Shown here: piece by piece, positions 27,529-37,339 of the stretch
Layout of the letters: each line of letters opens with the position of its first letter
Numbering within the stretch: the stretch's first letter is position 1
DNA from: Verrucomicrobiota bacterium
GTDB lineage: Bacteria > Verrucomicrobiota > Verrucomicrobiia > Verrucomicrobiales > Verrucomicrobiaceae
Reading direction: 5' to 3'
Assembly: GCA_017301975.1 (NCBI GenBank)
Contig: JAFLEI010000029.1
Span: forward strand, 33,271 to 97,270
Length of the DNA stretch: 64,000 nt
Translations under genes and position numbers: made by a program
Notes under the pieces: model-generated
What the model was told of the DNA's origin: nothing
The model's input: the letters and a program-made list of their open reading frames with translations, nothing else
Databases searched by the model: none

Positions 27529-28245
27529 CTACCCATGCACAGTGCAAAGGTACCGCAGTTCATCTTCCACATCCTGGTTTTCGTCCAGCGTCTGGGCGAT
27601 CTCCTGCCTCAGCAGTTCGCGGAATCGCTTCCGCAGGCGATGCACGGCCACCTTTACCGCACCTTCACTCATGCCCAGCTTGCGCGCCGTTTCCGCATGG
27701 GATGCGGCCTCGTCCCCCATCAGCCAGGGCCGCAGCGCCTCAAACTGCTCCTCCCGCTCAGGCGCATGCTCCGCAGCCAGCGCGGCCACCGCACGGTTCA
27801 TCACGGCGACGGCCCACTCACGATCGAAAGCCTCTGCCATCGGAACAACCGTGGGATCCCCGATCAAGAGAGCAGGCGCACCGTCCACCTCCGCATCCAG
27901 GGACACATGCGCCATGCCCCCTCCACGCTTTGCCCGGCAGGCGTGCGCCTGCAATCCGCCGACGAAGTGCTTCACCGCACCCAGCAGATAGCTGCGGAAC
28001 CTCCCACGCTCCGGGTCCGGGCCGGGAATTCCACGCTGCAGCAAATGCGCAAAGAATGAGTGAGCATGATCACGCGCCATATCCTCGTCAAACCCGCTCC
28101 GCCGCAGAAAAACAAACACCGGCTGATAATACGCGGCGCATAGGTCGCTCAGCGCCGCCCTGCCTTCAGGCGATGCCGCATTCGCACGCAGCACCAATGT
28201 CCAGCATGTGGCCATGAAACTGCCGTTGGCGTGCGTGAATTGCAT
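27529..28245 (-). CDS. ECF-family sigma factor linked to Ser/Thr kinase
   Basis: A 238-residue ECF sigma factor. The N-terminal part has 'LSDLCAAYYQPVFVFLRRSG' and 'ARDHAHSFFAHLL' (region 2), a middle insert 'SYLLGAVKHFVGG', and region 4 near the end ('HAETARKLGMSEGAVKVAVHRLRKRFRE' zone, cited here as 'MSEGAVKVAVHRLRK'). Sigma factors of this type, with a long linker, are commonly encoded next to Ser/Thr kinases in Planctomycetes and Verrucomicrobia and may be controlled by phosphorylation instead of a membrane anti-sigma factor. It is the first gene of the six-gene minus-strand array and is divergent from the macroglobulin gene. Confidence 0.88.
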   Translation of the reverse strand: MQFTHANGSFMATCWTLVLRANAASPEGRAALSDLCAAYYQPVFVFLRRSGFDEDMARDHAHSFFAHLLQRGIPGPDPERGRFRSYLLGAVKHFVGGLQAHACRAKRGGGMAHVSLDAEVDGAPALLIGDPTVVPMAEAFDREWAVAVMNRAVAALAAEHAPEREEQFEALRPWLMGDEAASHAETARKLGMSEGAVKVAVHRLRKRFRELLRQEIAQTLDENQDVEDELRYLCTVHG

Positions 28246-28533
28246 GGGCTCTCTGTGAGTACTTTGTAGATAGCGGAACCAAAGTTACGTGTCTTCAACC
28301 AATCGCATGGAAAACACCTGATCAATCGAATCGCTGAAGCTCAGCTTGCCCGCCCCCTCACTTCCGGAAAGCGCCCTCCAGCCCGAAGCTTTCGCCGCTG
28401 CCCCCCCGAAAAGCCGGCACTGAGCGACCGGCCCTCTGGACAGAATCAAGGGAATAAAATTCATTTTTTGCCTCAAGATTCCCCGAGCGCGGAAAGGCGG
28501 CGCGATTACTCTCAGTCACCAATTTATACATAT
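28246..28533. other. Divergent intergenic region
   Basis: This 288-base spacer separates the divergent starts of the sigma-factor gene and the macroglobulin gene and should hold promoters for both. An AT-rich stretch 'TTATACATATATG' abuts the macroglobulin start. A 63-codon frame on the minus strand (28285-28476) ends in 'SDSIDQVFSMRLVEDT', which looks protein-like, but it has no good start context and no recognised family, so it is not called as a gene. Confidence 0.5.
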
Positions 28534-31500
28534 ATGTCCGACTCCTCCGGTTCATGGGTTGCGCGCTTGATGCGTGCTTTGTTTGGGCAATTTCACTACC
28601 AGCCGCCTGCCTGGGTGCCGCGCCTTGCCTATGCGGCGGATGATCAAGTGCGAAAGCACCCCGGCTGCTTCACCCTCACCATTTTAATCACCGGGGCCAT
28701 GTTCATCATCGTGCCCCAGATCCGCCACTACCGGGACGCCCATCGGCCACGGCCGCAGGTCCAAACAGAAGTGCGCCAGGCAAAAGGGCTGCTTCTGATG
28801 CCGGCGGTCACACCCATAATCAAAAACAAACCGCAGCCACAGCCCATCACGTTGCAGTTCAATGTCTCGGTCGCCAAACTGGATGCCGTGGGCAAGACGG
28901 CGGCCGGCGTCACCATCACGCCTGCGCACTCAGGCACATGGACCTGGACCACGGACACGCTGCTGGTCTTCACCCCCGCCAAGGACTGGCCTGCAGGTCA
29001 GGAGTACACCGTGCGGCTTGATCCGGCTCAGATGCCCAAAGAAGTGGTGGTGAAGGAACCAGTCTGGAAGGGGCGAACCCAGCCGCTGGAGATCACCGTG
29101 ACCAGTTCAGAATTTGAAATCGATCCGCGTGATCCCTCGATGCAAAACGTCGTGATAGGTCTCACTTCAACACACCCGCTAGACAGGGCGCAAATCGAGC
29201 AACTGGTCTCTCTGGAGGTCGTGGGGGGCGCGAAGATCTTTGACTGGAAAGGGCAGAAGCCGGATGCGCTGTTCTCGGTCACCGAAGGAAAGCTCCAGCG
29301 CGAGTTCTGGATTCGCACTGCGCGAATCCAGGTGCCGGCAAAGGAGGACTTCGTGAAGATCACCCTGCACAAGGAACTCACCTCCACGGTCGGCGGCAGC
29401 TCGCTGACAGCCGACATCATCTCCAAGGTGCGCGTACCTGACGTGGAAAGCGGCTTCAAGATTGCCGATGCGAACACCGAAATTCTGAAGGCTGACGATG
29501 GCGAGCCGGAGCAGTTTTTGTTCATCAACACCGAGGGCTATGTCACCACGGAGAATCTGCTCAAGCATCTCGGCGTCTGGCAGGAGCCGCCAAATTTTCG
29601 GATCACGGATGTGAGAGGCAAGCGCGTCCCCCCCGGTGTCAATGACGTGACGGAGGATGTGCTGCGGCAGTATGCCCCTGTGTCGCTGAAGCCGGTCGAA
29701 TTGGAGCTCAGCGATGACCGTCCGGCGACGACGCGTCATGCCTTCAAATTTCTCACGGAGAAGCAGGGGCGGCTGTTTGTGCGCATCACTCAGGGAGTCG
29801 AGGCGCTGGGCGGCTTCCGGCTCAGCAGGGAGTTTCGCTCTTTTCAATCCACGCCACGCTTTCCGAAGGAAGTGCAGCTGCTGGGCAAGGGCGGCATCCT
29901 GGCTCTCAACGGAGAACGCAAGCTCTCCCTGCAGTCGCGTGGGGTGCCGTTTCTACGGGTGAAAATGGCGCGTGTGCCTGCGAAGCAGGTCAATCACCTG
30001 GTGGTGATGACGGAGGGCGACTTCGCCAATCCCTACTTCACGATGAACGACAGCTTTGACGAATCCAACATCGCCCACTTCCTGCGCCGCGTGCAGCCCG
30101 TGGCCATGAAGAACGAGTTTCAGGCCTGCTACTCGGTGATCGACTTCGCCGGCGCGCTGCAGACGCCAGATCCTGCCGATGCGGATGCTTCGCGCGGCTT
30201 GTTTTTCCTCACAGCGGAAGGCGTGCAACCTGCCCCGGAAAGCAAAAAGGCCATGGAGGGAGATGATGTGGAGAACGACTGGCGGGTCATGGAACAGGCG
30301 ACGACAAACCGCTTTGTTCTCGTCACTGATCTCGGCCTGATGGTCAAAACAAACGCAAACGGCTCGCGCGACGTGTTTGTGCAGAGCATCCAGAGCGGCG
30401 AACCGGTGAACGGTGCCGTGATCACAGTGATGGCGAAAAACGGCGAATATCTGCTGCAGCAAACCACCGCCGACGGTCATGTGCTGCTGCCGGATGTCAG
30501 CAATTTTCAGCGCGAAAAGCGCCCGGTGGCCATCGTCGCCACGCTCGGCAATGATTTGTCATTCCTGCCATTCGACCGTCCCGACCGTCTGCTCGATTTC
30601 TCACGTTTCGACATCGGCGGCGTGCAGGCATCGGAGCGGGAGGCCCTGGAGGCCTTCGTGTTCACAGAGCGTGGTGTGTATCGCCCCGGAGATGACATCC
30701 ACGTGGGTGCGGTGCTGAAGCGCCGTGACTGGGCAGCAGGCCTCGCGGGATTGCCGCTCGAAATGGATCTGGTCAATGCGAAGGACGAGGTGATCGACAC
30801 CCAAAAAATTGTGCTGTCCGCAGACGGCTTCATCGAATTGAAAATGAAGACCGATGAGACCGATCCCACGGGCCGCTACATCGCACGGCTGTTTCTGGTC
30901 AAAGGCATTCATGAACGCATCCGTCTGGGCCAGACCTTGTTCAAGGTGGAGGATTTCCAGCCGGACCGCATGAAGATCGATGTCACCCTCACCGGCAATG
31001 AACTCGCCGGATGGCTGCAGCCGGGCGACATCAAGGCGGACGTTTCCCTGCAAACACTGTTTGGTTTTCCGGCGGCGAAACGTCTGCTCAAAGCGCGCAT
31101 GGAATTGAGCCCGGGGGCTTTCGCCTTTGCGCAGTTCCCGGATTTCATCTTCCATAACCGGCTGCCGGAAGCGGAAGACACCGAGGAGACTGAGGCCGGG
31201 CAGAAGATCAATCTCGGCGAGCAGAAGACGGATGACACCGGCGCGGCGCAGTTTGATCTGGCGCTGGAGCGTTTCGACAAAAGCTGCTTTCAGGTGAGCC
31301 TGCTGATCGAGGGCTTCGAGGCCGATGGCGGCCGCAGTGTGCGCAGCGGCAAAAACTTCCTCATGGCTGCGCTGCCGTACGTCATTGGCTACAAACCGGA
31401 TGCCAGGCTCGACTACTTGGGCAAGGACACAGCGGCCAATGTGCGCTTCATGGCGGTTGGACCGGATTTGAAACCCTATGTGCCAAAGGATCTTATGGCG

Positions 31501-34392
31501 CGTCTGATTCAGATCAAACACGTGTCCGTGCTCACCAAACAGGAAAGCGGCAGCTACGCCTATGTCTCGACGCAGCGTGAGTCCATGGTTTCGGAGGCCC
31601 GTTTTGCTCTGCCAGCGGAAGGAGCCAGTTACGCCCTGCCAACAAATGCAGCCGGTGAGTTCCGCCTCGAATTGCGTGACCCGGAAAACAACATCGTTTG
31701 CGCCACCGCCTTCACCGTGGTGGGCAAAGGAGACCTGGACCGCAGCATGGAACGTGACGCGGAACTGGGCATCAAACTGGCACGCGGCACCTGGAACAGC
31801 GGTGAATCTTTGGAAGCGAGCCTGAGCGCCACCTATACCGGCGCCGGCCTCATCACCATCGAGCGCGAGCGCGTCCTCGGCTGGCAATGGTTCAAGGCGG
31901 GTACAACCTCCAGCGTGCAGCATATCAAGGTGCCAGATGACATCGAAGGCTCCGCCTATGTAAACGCCTCCTTTGTGCGGGCGCTTGATTCCAAGGAGAT
32001 TTTCACCTCGCCGCTGAGCTATGCCGTGGAGCACTTCGTCGCAAATCCCGACAAGCGCCGCATCGAGATGAAGATTGATGCACCGGAAAAAGTGAAGCCG
32101 GGGGACGTCATGAAGATAGGATACCAGACCGCGAAGCCCTGCCGCATCGTGATCTATGCCGTGGATGCGGGCATTCATCAGATCACCGACTACAAGCTGC
32201 CGGACCCGCTCGCCTACTTGAACCGCAAGCGCGCGCTCGAAGTCGAGACGGAGCAGCTCATGGACCTGATCCTGCCCGAGTTCTCGCTCATCGCGCAAAA
32301 CAAGGCCTTTGGAGGCGATGCGGACAAACCGCTGCGCTTGAATCTGAACCCCTTCAAGCGTCGCAAGGAGCCGCCGGTGGTGTTCTGGTCGGGCTTGATC
32401 GCTGCAGGCCCCGAACGCCAGGAAGTCAGCTACACGGTGCCGGATTACTTCGCCGGCAAACTCAACGTCATGGCCGTGGCAGTCGCAGAGGATTCGGTGG
32501 GCCGCGCTGAAACAAGCAGCATCGTGCGCGGGCCTCTTGTGCTGACTCCGAATGTGCCGTTCTTTGCCGCACCGGGAGATGAATTCACCGCCTCGCTCAC
32601 CGTGGCGAACAATCTCGAAGGCGCGGAGGCGAATGCGCCGATCAGCATCGTGGCACAGGTCACGCCTCATCTCGAAGTCATCGCGTCGCCTCAGGGTGCG
32701 GTCAATGTGGCCGCTGGCAAGGAGGACACAGTGCGCTTCCGCATTCGGGTGAAAGAGGAGCTCGGCGGCGCGGAGATCACCTTCAAAGCCGAGGCCGCCG
32801 GCCAGGTCGTGCTGCGGCGTGCCACGCTGAGCGTGCGGCCAGCAGCGCCCTTCATCACCAACGTGCAGAGCGGTTATTTCCGTGAAAAGACGCATGAGGT
32901 GAAGGTCACGCGCGAGATGTTCCCGCAGTATCGAAAACTCAATGCCAACGTGTCCGCCCTGCCGCTGGGGCTTGCGCGCGGTTTGGAGTCCTACCTGCAC
33001 GAGTATCCCTATGGCTGCTCCGAGCAGATCACCAGTCGTGCTGTCTCACGTCTGCTGCTGGCTAAAGAAGTGGACTTCGGTTTTGATGCAGCGGAATCCG
33101 CACGGCAGTTGGACGATGCCTTCTCCCTGCTGCGCAGCCGCCAGAATTCCAGCGGTGGCTTTGGCTACTGGGATTCAGAAGCCGATGCAGGCATGGACTA
33201 TCTCTCGGTTTATGTGACACGCTTCCTCACCGAAGCGCGGGATGCGGGGCATGCCGTTCCCTCCGCACTGCTCGAAGGCGCGCGCAATCGCATGCGCCAG
33301 ATGGCACGCAGCCAGGTGGACAGCCTCGATGACGCGGCCATCCAGGCGGCTGCCATTTATCTGCTCACTCGCCAGGGCGAAAACACCTCCACCTTTGTGC
33401 TGAACCTGCGCGACAACCTGCGCCAAAAATTTCAAGAAGCATGGCGCGGCCATCTCACCGCCGCATATCTCGCAGGCACGTATGCGCTGCTGCAAAAGCG
33501 CCCTGAAGCAGTGACGTTGATGCAGGACTACTGGGCCGCGGTCCGCAAGGGCAAGGCGCTGGGCGCATGGAACGGCTGGTACTATCTCGATCCGCAGGTG
33601 AGCCAGGCCGAGGGCTTCGCAGTGGCCTGCAAACACTTCCCTGAACTGGCAGGAAATTTTGGCTATGACGATCTCGCCATCGTCACCGAGCCCCTGGCAC
33701 GCAACCGCTTCAACACCATCAGCGCCGCCACCACGATCCTCGCGCTCAAGGCCTACTCGGATCTCGCGAAGCAGTCGGGCGTGCGTGTCTCACTGACGGA
33801 AGTGTCTCGCGCAGGTGGCACTCCCATCCCGCTGGTGCCGGAAACGACAGGATTGATCCAGAGCAACTTCAGTGCACAGGCCGGAGCGCTGCGCTTCGGT
33901 CTCGCCCAAGGTGGCGGCCGCGACCTCGGCGCATTTTATCAGGTGACGGAAGCCGGGTTCGACACCGGCCTGCCGACTCAGCGCATCGCCGATGGCCTGG
34001 AAGTGTTCCGCGAAATCCTCGGACCAGACGGCAAGGCGGTGGCCAAACTCAAGGTCGGTGAAGGTGCCCTGGTGCGCCTGACCGTGCGCAATGTTTCTCC
34101 CAATGCACTGCGCAACCTCGCCGTGCTCGATCTAATGCCCGGCAGCTTTGAACTGGAACCCAACGGCCTCAAACCCGGACGCGGCACGATGCCGGGAGCG
34201 GACTACGTGGATGTACGCGAAGACCGCAACGTGTTCTTCTGCGGTCTCGGCAAAGGTGAGGTAAAGACCTTCAGCTATCGCATCAAACCCATCGCCGCAG
34301 GCAGTTACCTCATCCCGCCGGTGTTTGCGGAGAGCATGTATGATCGCGGCACCAAAGGACGCGACGGCGGCGGAAAAGTCGACGTGGAGTAA
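28534..34392 (+). CDS. Bacterial alpha-2-macroglobulin with thioester motif
   Basis: A 1952-residue bacterial alpha-2-macroglobulin, a protease trap of the envelope. ATG 28534 is chosen over an upstream TTG at 28468. An N-terminal cytoplasmic tail is followed by one membrane helix (about 45-62, 'CFTLTILITGAMFIIV'), so it is anchored in the inner membrane and not a lipoprotein. MG domains include 'FVFTERGVYRPGDDIHVG' (about 710) and the A2M domain 'FWSGLIAAGPERQEVSYTVPD'-type region near 1300. The thioester is intact: C1495-S-E-Q1498 in 'YPYGCSEQITSR', followed by the alpha-toroid helices and a C-terminal receptor-like domain. The penicillin-binding protein gene starts 5 bases after its stop; this A2M-PBP1C pairing is well known. 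Confidence 0.93.
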   Translation: MSDSSGSWVARLMRALFGQFHYQPPAWVPRLAYAADDQVRKHPGCFTLTILITGAMFIIVPQIRHYRDAHRPRPQVQTEVRQAKGLLLMPAVTPIIKNKPQPQPITLQFNVSVAKLDAVGKTAAGVTITPAHSGTWTWTTDTLLVFTPAKDWPAGQEYTVRLDPAQMPKEVVVKEPVWKGRTQPLEITVTSSEFEIDPRDPSMQNVVIGLTSTHPLDRAQIEQLVSLEVVGGAKIFDWKGQKPDALFSVTEGKLQREFWIRTARIQVPAKEDFVKITLHKELTSTVGGSSLTADIISKVRVPDVESGFKIADANTEILKADDGEPEQFLFINTEGYVTTENLLKHLGVWQEPPNFRITDVRGKRVPPGVNDVTEDVLRQYAPVSLKPVELELSDDRPATTRHAFKFLTEKQGRLFVRITQGVEALGGFRLSREFRSFQSTPRFPKEVQLLGKGGILALNGERKLSLQSRGVPFLRVKMARVPAKQVNHLVVMTEGDFANPYFTMNDSFDESNIAHFLRRVQPVAMKNEFQACYSVIDFAGALQTPDPADADASRGLFFLTAEGVQPAPESKKAMEGDDVENDWRVMEQATTNRFVLVTDLGLMVKTNANGSRDVFVQSIQSGEPVNGAVITVMAKNGEYLLQQTTADGHVLLPDVSNFQREKRPVAIVATLGNDLSFLPFDRPDRLLDFSRFDIGGVQASEREALEAFVFTERGVYRPGDDIHVGAVLKRRDWAAGLAGLPLEMDLVNAKDEVIDTQKIVLSADGFIELKMKTDETDPTGRYIARLFLVKGIHERIRLGQTLFKVEDFQPDRMKIDVTLTGNELAGWLQPGDIKADVSLQTLFGFPAAKRLLKARMELSPGAFAFAQFPDFIFHNRLPEAEDTEETEAGQKINLGEQKTDDTGAAQFDLALERFDKSCFQVSLLIEGFEADGGRSVRSGKNFLMAALPYVIGYKPDARLDYLGKDTAANVRFMAVGPDLKPYVPKDLMARLIQIKHVSVLTKQESGSYAYVSTQRESMVSEARFALPAEGASYALPTNAAGEFRLELRDPENNIVCATAFTVVGKGDLDRSMERDAELGIKLARGTWNSGESLEASLSATYTGAGLITIERERVLGWQWFKAGTTSSVQHIKVPDDIEGSAYVNASFVRALDSKEIFTSPLSYAVEHFVANPDKRRIEMKIDAPEKVKPGDVMKIGYQTAKPCRIVIYAVDAGIHQITDYKLPDPLAYLNRKRALEVETEQLMDLILPEFSLIAQNKAFGGDADKPLRLNLNPFKRRKEPPVVFWSGLIAAGPERQEVSYTVPDYFAGKLNVMAVAVAEDSVGRAETSSIVRGPLVLTPNVPFFAAPGDEFTASLTVANNLEGAEANAPISIVAQVTPHLEVIASPQGAVNVAAGKEDTVRFRIRVKEELGGAEITFKAEAAGQVVLRRATLSVRPAAPFITNVQSGYFREKTHEVKVTREMFPQYRKLNANVSALPLGLARGLESYLHEYPYGCSEQITSRAVSRLLLAKEVDFGFDAAESARQLDDAFSLLRSRQNSSGGFGYWDSEADAGMDYLSVYVTRFLTEARDAGHAVPSALLEGARNRMRQMARSQVDSLDDAAIQAAAIYLLTRQGENTSTFVLNLRDNLRQKFQEAWRGHLTAAYLAGTYALLQKRPEAVTLMQDYWAAVRKGKALGAWNGWYYLDPQVSQAEGFAVACKHFPELAGNFGYDDLAIVTEPLARNRFNTISAATTILALKAYSDLAKQSGVRVSLTEVSRAGGTPIPLVPETTGLIQSNFSAQAGALRFGLAQGGGRDLGAFYQVTEAGFDTGLPTQRIADGLEVFREILGPDGKAVAKLKVGEGALVRLTVRNVSPNALRNLAVLDLMPGSFELEPNGLKPGRGTMPGADYVDVREDRNVFFCGLGKGEVKTFSYRIKPIAAGSYLIPPVFAESMYDRGTKGRDGGGKVDVE

Positions 34393-34397
34393 CCGCC

Positions 34398-36716
34398 ATG
34401 CGTGCGCTTCATCGTCTGCTGCGAATGCGTTTCCTGCGCTGGTCCGGCGCACTGCTCCTGCTGCTGGCGCTGGTCTGGCTGCTGCTGCCCCAGCCGGAGC
34501 TGTATCCCCCGGAGTTTCGTTTCTCGCGCACGCTGGAGGATCGCAACGGCAGGCTGCTTCATCTCGCCCTGACACCAGATGGCAGGTATCGCCGCCTCAC
34601 CCCGCTGTCGGAGATCAGCCCGGCCTTGATCAATGCAACGCTGACGCTGGAGGATCGTCATTTCTACGATCACCCTGGAGTGAATCCTCTCTCAATGCTG
34701 CGCGCGGCATGGGGTGTTGTTTCAGGCTCGACACGCGGCGGAGGCTCCACCATCACCATGCAGCTCGCGCGGCTGCGCTACGATCTGCACACACGCACAC
34801 CATGGGGCAAGGCATGGCAGATGCTGCGTGCAATGCAGATCGAAAAGCACCACTCGAAGGACGACATTCTGGAGGCCTATCTCAATCAGGCACCGTATGG
34901 CGGGAATGTGGAAGGCGTGGGCTCGGCCAGCCTGTTGTGGTGCGGCAAACCCGCGAAAGATCTGACCCTGCGCGAGGCCGTGGCGCTCTCCGTGCTGCCT
35001 CAAAGTCCGACAACACGCCGACCACGTGCCACAGGCGATAACGCGAGCCTCGCCGCCGCACAGCACCGCCTGTGGGATCGCTTGCGCGAAGAACGCGGTC
35101 AGCCTGCCGACCCTTTGGATGCGGCTTTCACGCTGCGGCAACTGCAGCCCGTGCCGCGTGAGGCACCCCATCTGGCGCGGCGTCTGTTCACTGAAAAACC
35201 AGCCGAAGATCGCGCCGGTTCCGGAGCGCCGCTTCGCTGCACCGTAGATCTCAATCGGCAGCAAGGCGTGGAGCAGGCGGTCAATGATTACGTGCAGCGC
35301 AAACGCGAAGTCGGCATCACAAATGCCTGCGCACTGCTGGTCCATGCTCCATCGCGAGAGGCGCTGGCCTACGTGGGCTCCAGCCGCTTTCTCGACAGCA
35401 AGATTCAAGGTCAGGTGGACGGCGTGCAGGCACGGCGCTCGCCGGGGTCAGCCCTGAAGCCCTTCATCTACGCACTGGCCATGCAGCAGGGGTTGATCCA
35501 CCCACACACACTCCTGCGCGATGGCCGCATGGCCTTCGGCAGCTACAACCCCGAGAATTTCGACCGCAACTTCGCCGGCCCCATCTCAGCCGCAGATGCG
35601 CTGTATCACAGCCGCAACATTCCAGCCGTCGCCCTGGCCCAGCGCCTCGATGCACCCGGCCTGTACGGCTTCCTCAAAGAAGCTCGCGTAGCACTGCCTC
35701 ACCCTGCCGAGCACTACGGACTCTCACTGCCGCTCGGTGGTGGAGAGGTGTCCATGGAGGAACTGGCCGAACTCTATGCGCTGCTGGCGAGCGATGGCTC
35801 TGCGCGTCCCCTGAATTATTTCAAAGCAGAACAGGTCTCGGAAGCGAAGCCGCTGCTTACCGATGAAGCCCGCCACCTCACACGCGAGATGCTTCGCACA
35901 CGCGAAGGCGAGGCCATAATGGACGACCCCGCAGTGACATGGAAGACCGGCACCTCCCACGGTTTCCGCGATGCCTGGGCCGCTGGCATGCGCGGCGACT
36001 TTGTGCTCGTCGTCTGGATCGGCAATTTCAATGGCAAGTCCAATCCGGCCTTCATCGCGCGCGAGTGCGCAGCGCCGCTGCTGTTTGAAACCTTCCGCCA
36101 TCTGCGTCTGCCGATGAAGCGTGAAAAGCCCCCGCCGGGTGTTTCTCAGGTGGAACTCTGCGCAGTATCCGGGCAACTGCCCACACCGCATTGCCAGCAC
36201 CGCGTTCAGGGCGGCTTCATCCCCGGCGTGTCCCCCATCACCCCCTGCGACATTCATCGAGAAGTGCTCATCGACACCTTGACCGGTCTGCGTGTGATCC
36301 GCGATGATGGCAAGCGTGTCTTGAAGAACGAAGTCTTCGAGTTCTGGCCGCCCGACCTCCTGGAGATGTTCAAGCTGGCTGGCGTGCCGCGCAAAACACC
36401 ACCCTCGCTCGAAGCGAGTGCTGAGTCACTCGCAGCCGCCGACTCGGGCGCGGTGCCAAAGATCGTATCACCACGCGCTGCCCTTGTTTACACCCTGCAA
36501 GCCTCCGATGCAGCACGCCAAAAAATCCCGCTGCGCGCCGACACCGCTCCCGGAGTGAACCGCGTCTTCTGGTTCGCCGGATCACGCTTCCTCGGTGCCA
36601 GCGATCCCGCCACCCCCGTCATGTGGGCGGCATCCGCCGGGAAATGGCGCGTGCATGTGTTGGATGATCAAGGCCGCAGCACCGCCGTCGAATTCCGCGT
36701 CGAAATGGTGCCGTGA
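34398..36716 (+). CDS. pbpC: Penicillin-binding protein 1C
   Basis: A 772-residue class A penicillin-binding protein of the 1C type. A membrane anchor at about residues 15-30 is followed by the glycosyltransferase domain ('TLEDRHFYDHPGVNP' with the catalytic Glu, 'RGGGSTITMQLAR'), then the transpeptidase domain with S351-A-L-K354, 'YHSRN' and 'WKTGTSHGF', and a C-terminal BiPBP_C domain (about 670-772). It polymerises and may cross-link peptidoglycan, and is thought to repair the wall in concert with alpha-2-macroglobulin when proteases breach the envelope. It follows the macroglobulin gene by 5 bases and converges on ogt. Confidence 0.95.
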   Translation: MRALHRLLRMRFLRWSGALLLLLALVWLLLPQPELYPPEFRFSRTLEDRNGRLLHLALTPDGRYRRLTPLSEISPALINATLTLEDRHFYDHPGVNPLSMLRAAWGVVSGSTRGGGSTITMQLARLRYDLHTRTPWGKAWQMLRAMQIEKHHSKDDILEAYLNQAPYGGNVEGVGSASLLWCGKPAKDLTLREAVALSVLPQSPTTRRPRATGDNASLAAAQHRLWDRLREERGQPADPLDAAFTLRQLQPVPREAPHLARRLFTEKPAEDRAGSGAPLRCTVDLNRQQGVEQAVNDYVQRKREVGITNACALLVHAPSREALAYVGSSRFLDSKIQGQVDGVQARRSPGSALKPFIYALAMQQGLIHPHTLLRDGRMAFGSYNPENFDRNFAGPISAADALYHSRNIPAVALAQRLDAPGLYGFLKEARVALPHPAEHYGLSLPLGGGEVSMEELAELYALLASDGSARPLNYFKAEQVSEAKPLLTDEARHLTREMLRTREGEAIMDDPAVTWKTGTSHGFRDAWAAGMRGDFVLVVWIGNFNGKSNPAFIARECAAPLLFETFRHLRLPMKREKPPPGVSQVELCAVSGQLPTPHCQHRVQGGFIPGVSPITPCDIHREVLIDTLTGLRVIRDDGKRVLKNEVFEFWPPDLLEMFKLAGVPRKTPPSLEASAESLAAADSGAVPKIVSPRAALVYTLQASDAARQKIPLRADTAPGVNRVFWFAGSRFLGASDPATPVMWAASAGKWRVHVLDDQGRSTAVEFRVEMVP

Positions 36717-36725
36717 CAGCTCCTT

Positions 36726-37235
36726 CTACTCTCCCTGCAGCATCAAATTTTTCGACTCCAGCTTCAGCAAAAACGCCTTCGCCTCCATCCCGCCCGCAAA
36801 TCCCGTCAGCTTTCCGTTGGAGCCAATCACCCGATGACACGGCGCGATGATCGAAATGGGGTTCTTGCCATTCGCCGCCCCGACCGCACGTACCGCGCCG
36901 GGATTGCCAATCTGCTCTGCGATCTGTGCATAGCTCCGCGTCTCGCCAAAGGGAATCGTCAGCAGCGCCCGCCACACCTGCCTCTGAAACTCCGTGCCGG
37001 TGAAATCGAGCTTCAGTTCAAACTTCTCCCGTTTCCCGGCAAAGTAGTCCGTCAGCTGCCGCTCCGCCTCCAGCAGCACCGGATGCTTGCTGTCTTCCAG
37101 CAGTGGGCTGAGGCGCACCCGCTTCGGGTCATCGTTTTCCCATAGCACAGCCGCCAGCCCCTGCTCACTCGCCACGAGCGTGAGCAGCCCCACCGGAGAG
37201 GCCATGGTTTTATAAAAATAGCTACGGAATGTCAT
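36726..37235 (-). CDS. ogt: Methylated-DNA-protein-cysteine methyltransferase
   Basis: A 169-residue O6-alkylguanine-DNA alkyltransferase. The acceptor is C133 in 'APCHRVIGSNGKLTGFAGG', with the helix-turn-helix 'TRSYAQIAEQIGNPGAVRAV' before it. It transfers an alkyl group from guanine O6 to its own cysteine and is consumed. The start is uncertain: ATG 37235 ('MTFRSYFYKTMASPVG') fits usual family length; ATG 37205 or 37265 are possible. It is divergent from the Ada/AlkA fusion gene, so one 86-base region could control both. Its presence supplies the activity that the Ada fusion lacks. Confidence 0.93.
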   Translation of the reverse strand: MTFRSYFYKTMASPVGLLTLVASEQGLAAVLWENDDPKRVRLSPLLEDSKHPVLLEAERQLTDYFAGKREKFELKLDFTGTEFQRQVWRALLTIPFGETRSYAQIAEQIGNPGAVRAVGAANGKNPISIIAPCHRVIGSNGKLTGFAGGMEAKAFLLKLESKNLMLQGE

Positions 37236-37286
37236 GTGAGTGTGGTTTTCGTTCGAGCAGATCATGCCGCTCTCAGGCAATGGCCG

Positions 37287-37339
37287 CTGGCCATTTTCGG
37301 CCACGAAGATAAAATAACTCCATGTCCGAAAACGGCCAG
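37287..37339. promoter_or_regulatory. Inverted repeat at start of the Ada/AlkA gene
   Basis: Arms CTGGCCATTTTCGG (37287-37300) and CCGAAAACGGCCAG (37326-37339) match at 13 of 14 positions in inverted orientation with 25 bases between. The ATG at 37322 lies just inside the right arm. It could be an operator for the divergent repair genes or an RNA hairpin that hides the start; it also raises the chance that the true start is the ATG at 37376. Confidence 0.5.

Noticed and set aside
28285..28476. 63-codon minus-strand frame between the sigma and macroglobulin genes
   Set aside because: The end looks protein-like, but there is no start context, no family and it lies in a promoter region; kept only as a note.
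30601..33000. 799-codon minus-strand frame inside the macroglobulin gene
   Set aside because: Antisense artefact of GC-rich codon usage; the plus strand encodes a complete macroglobulin.
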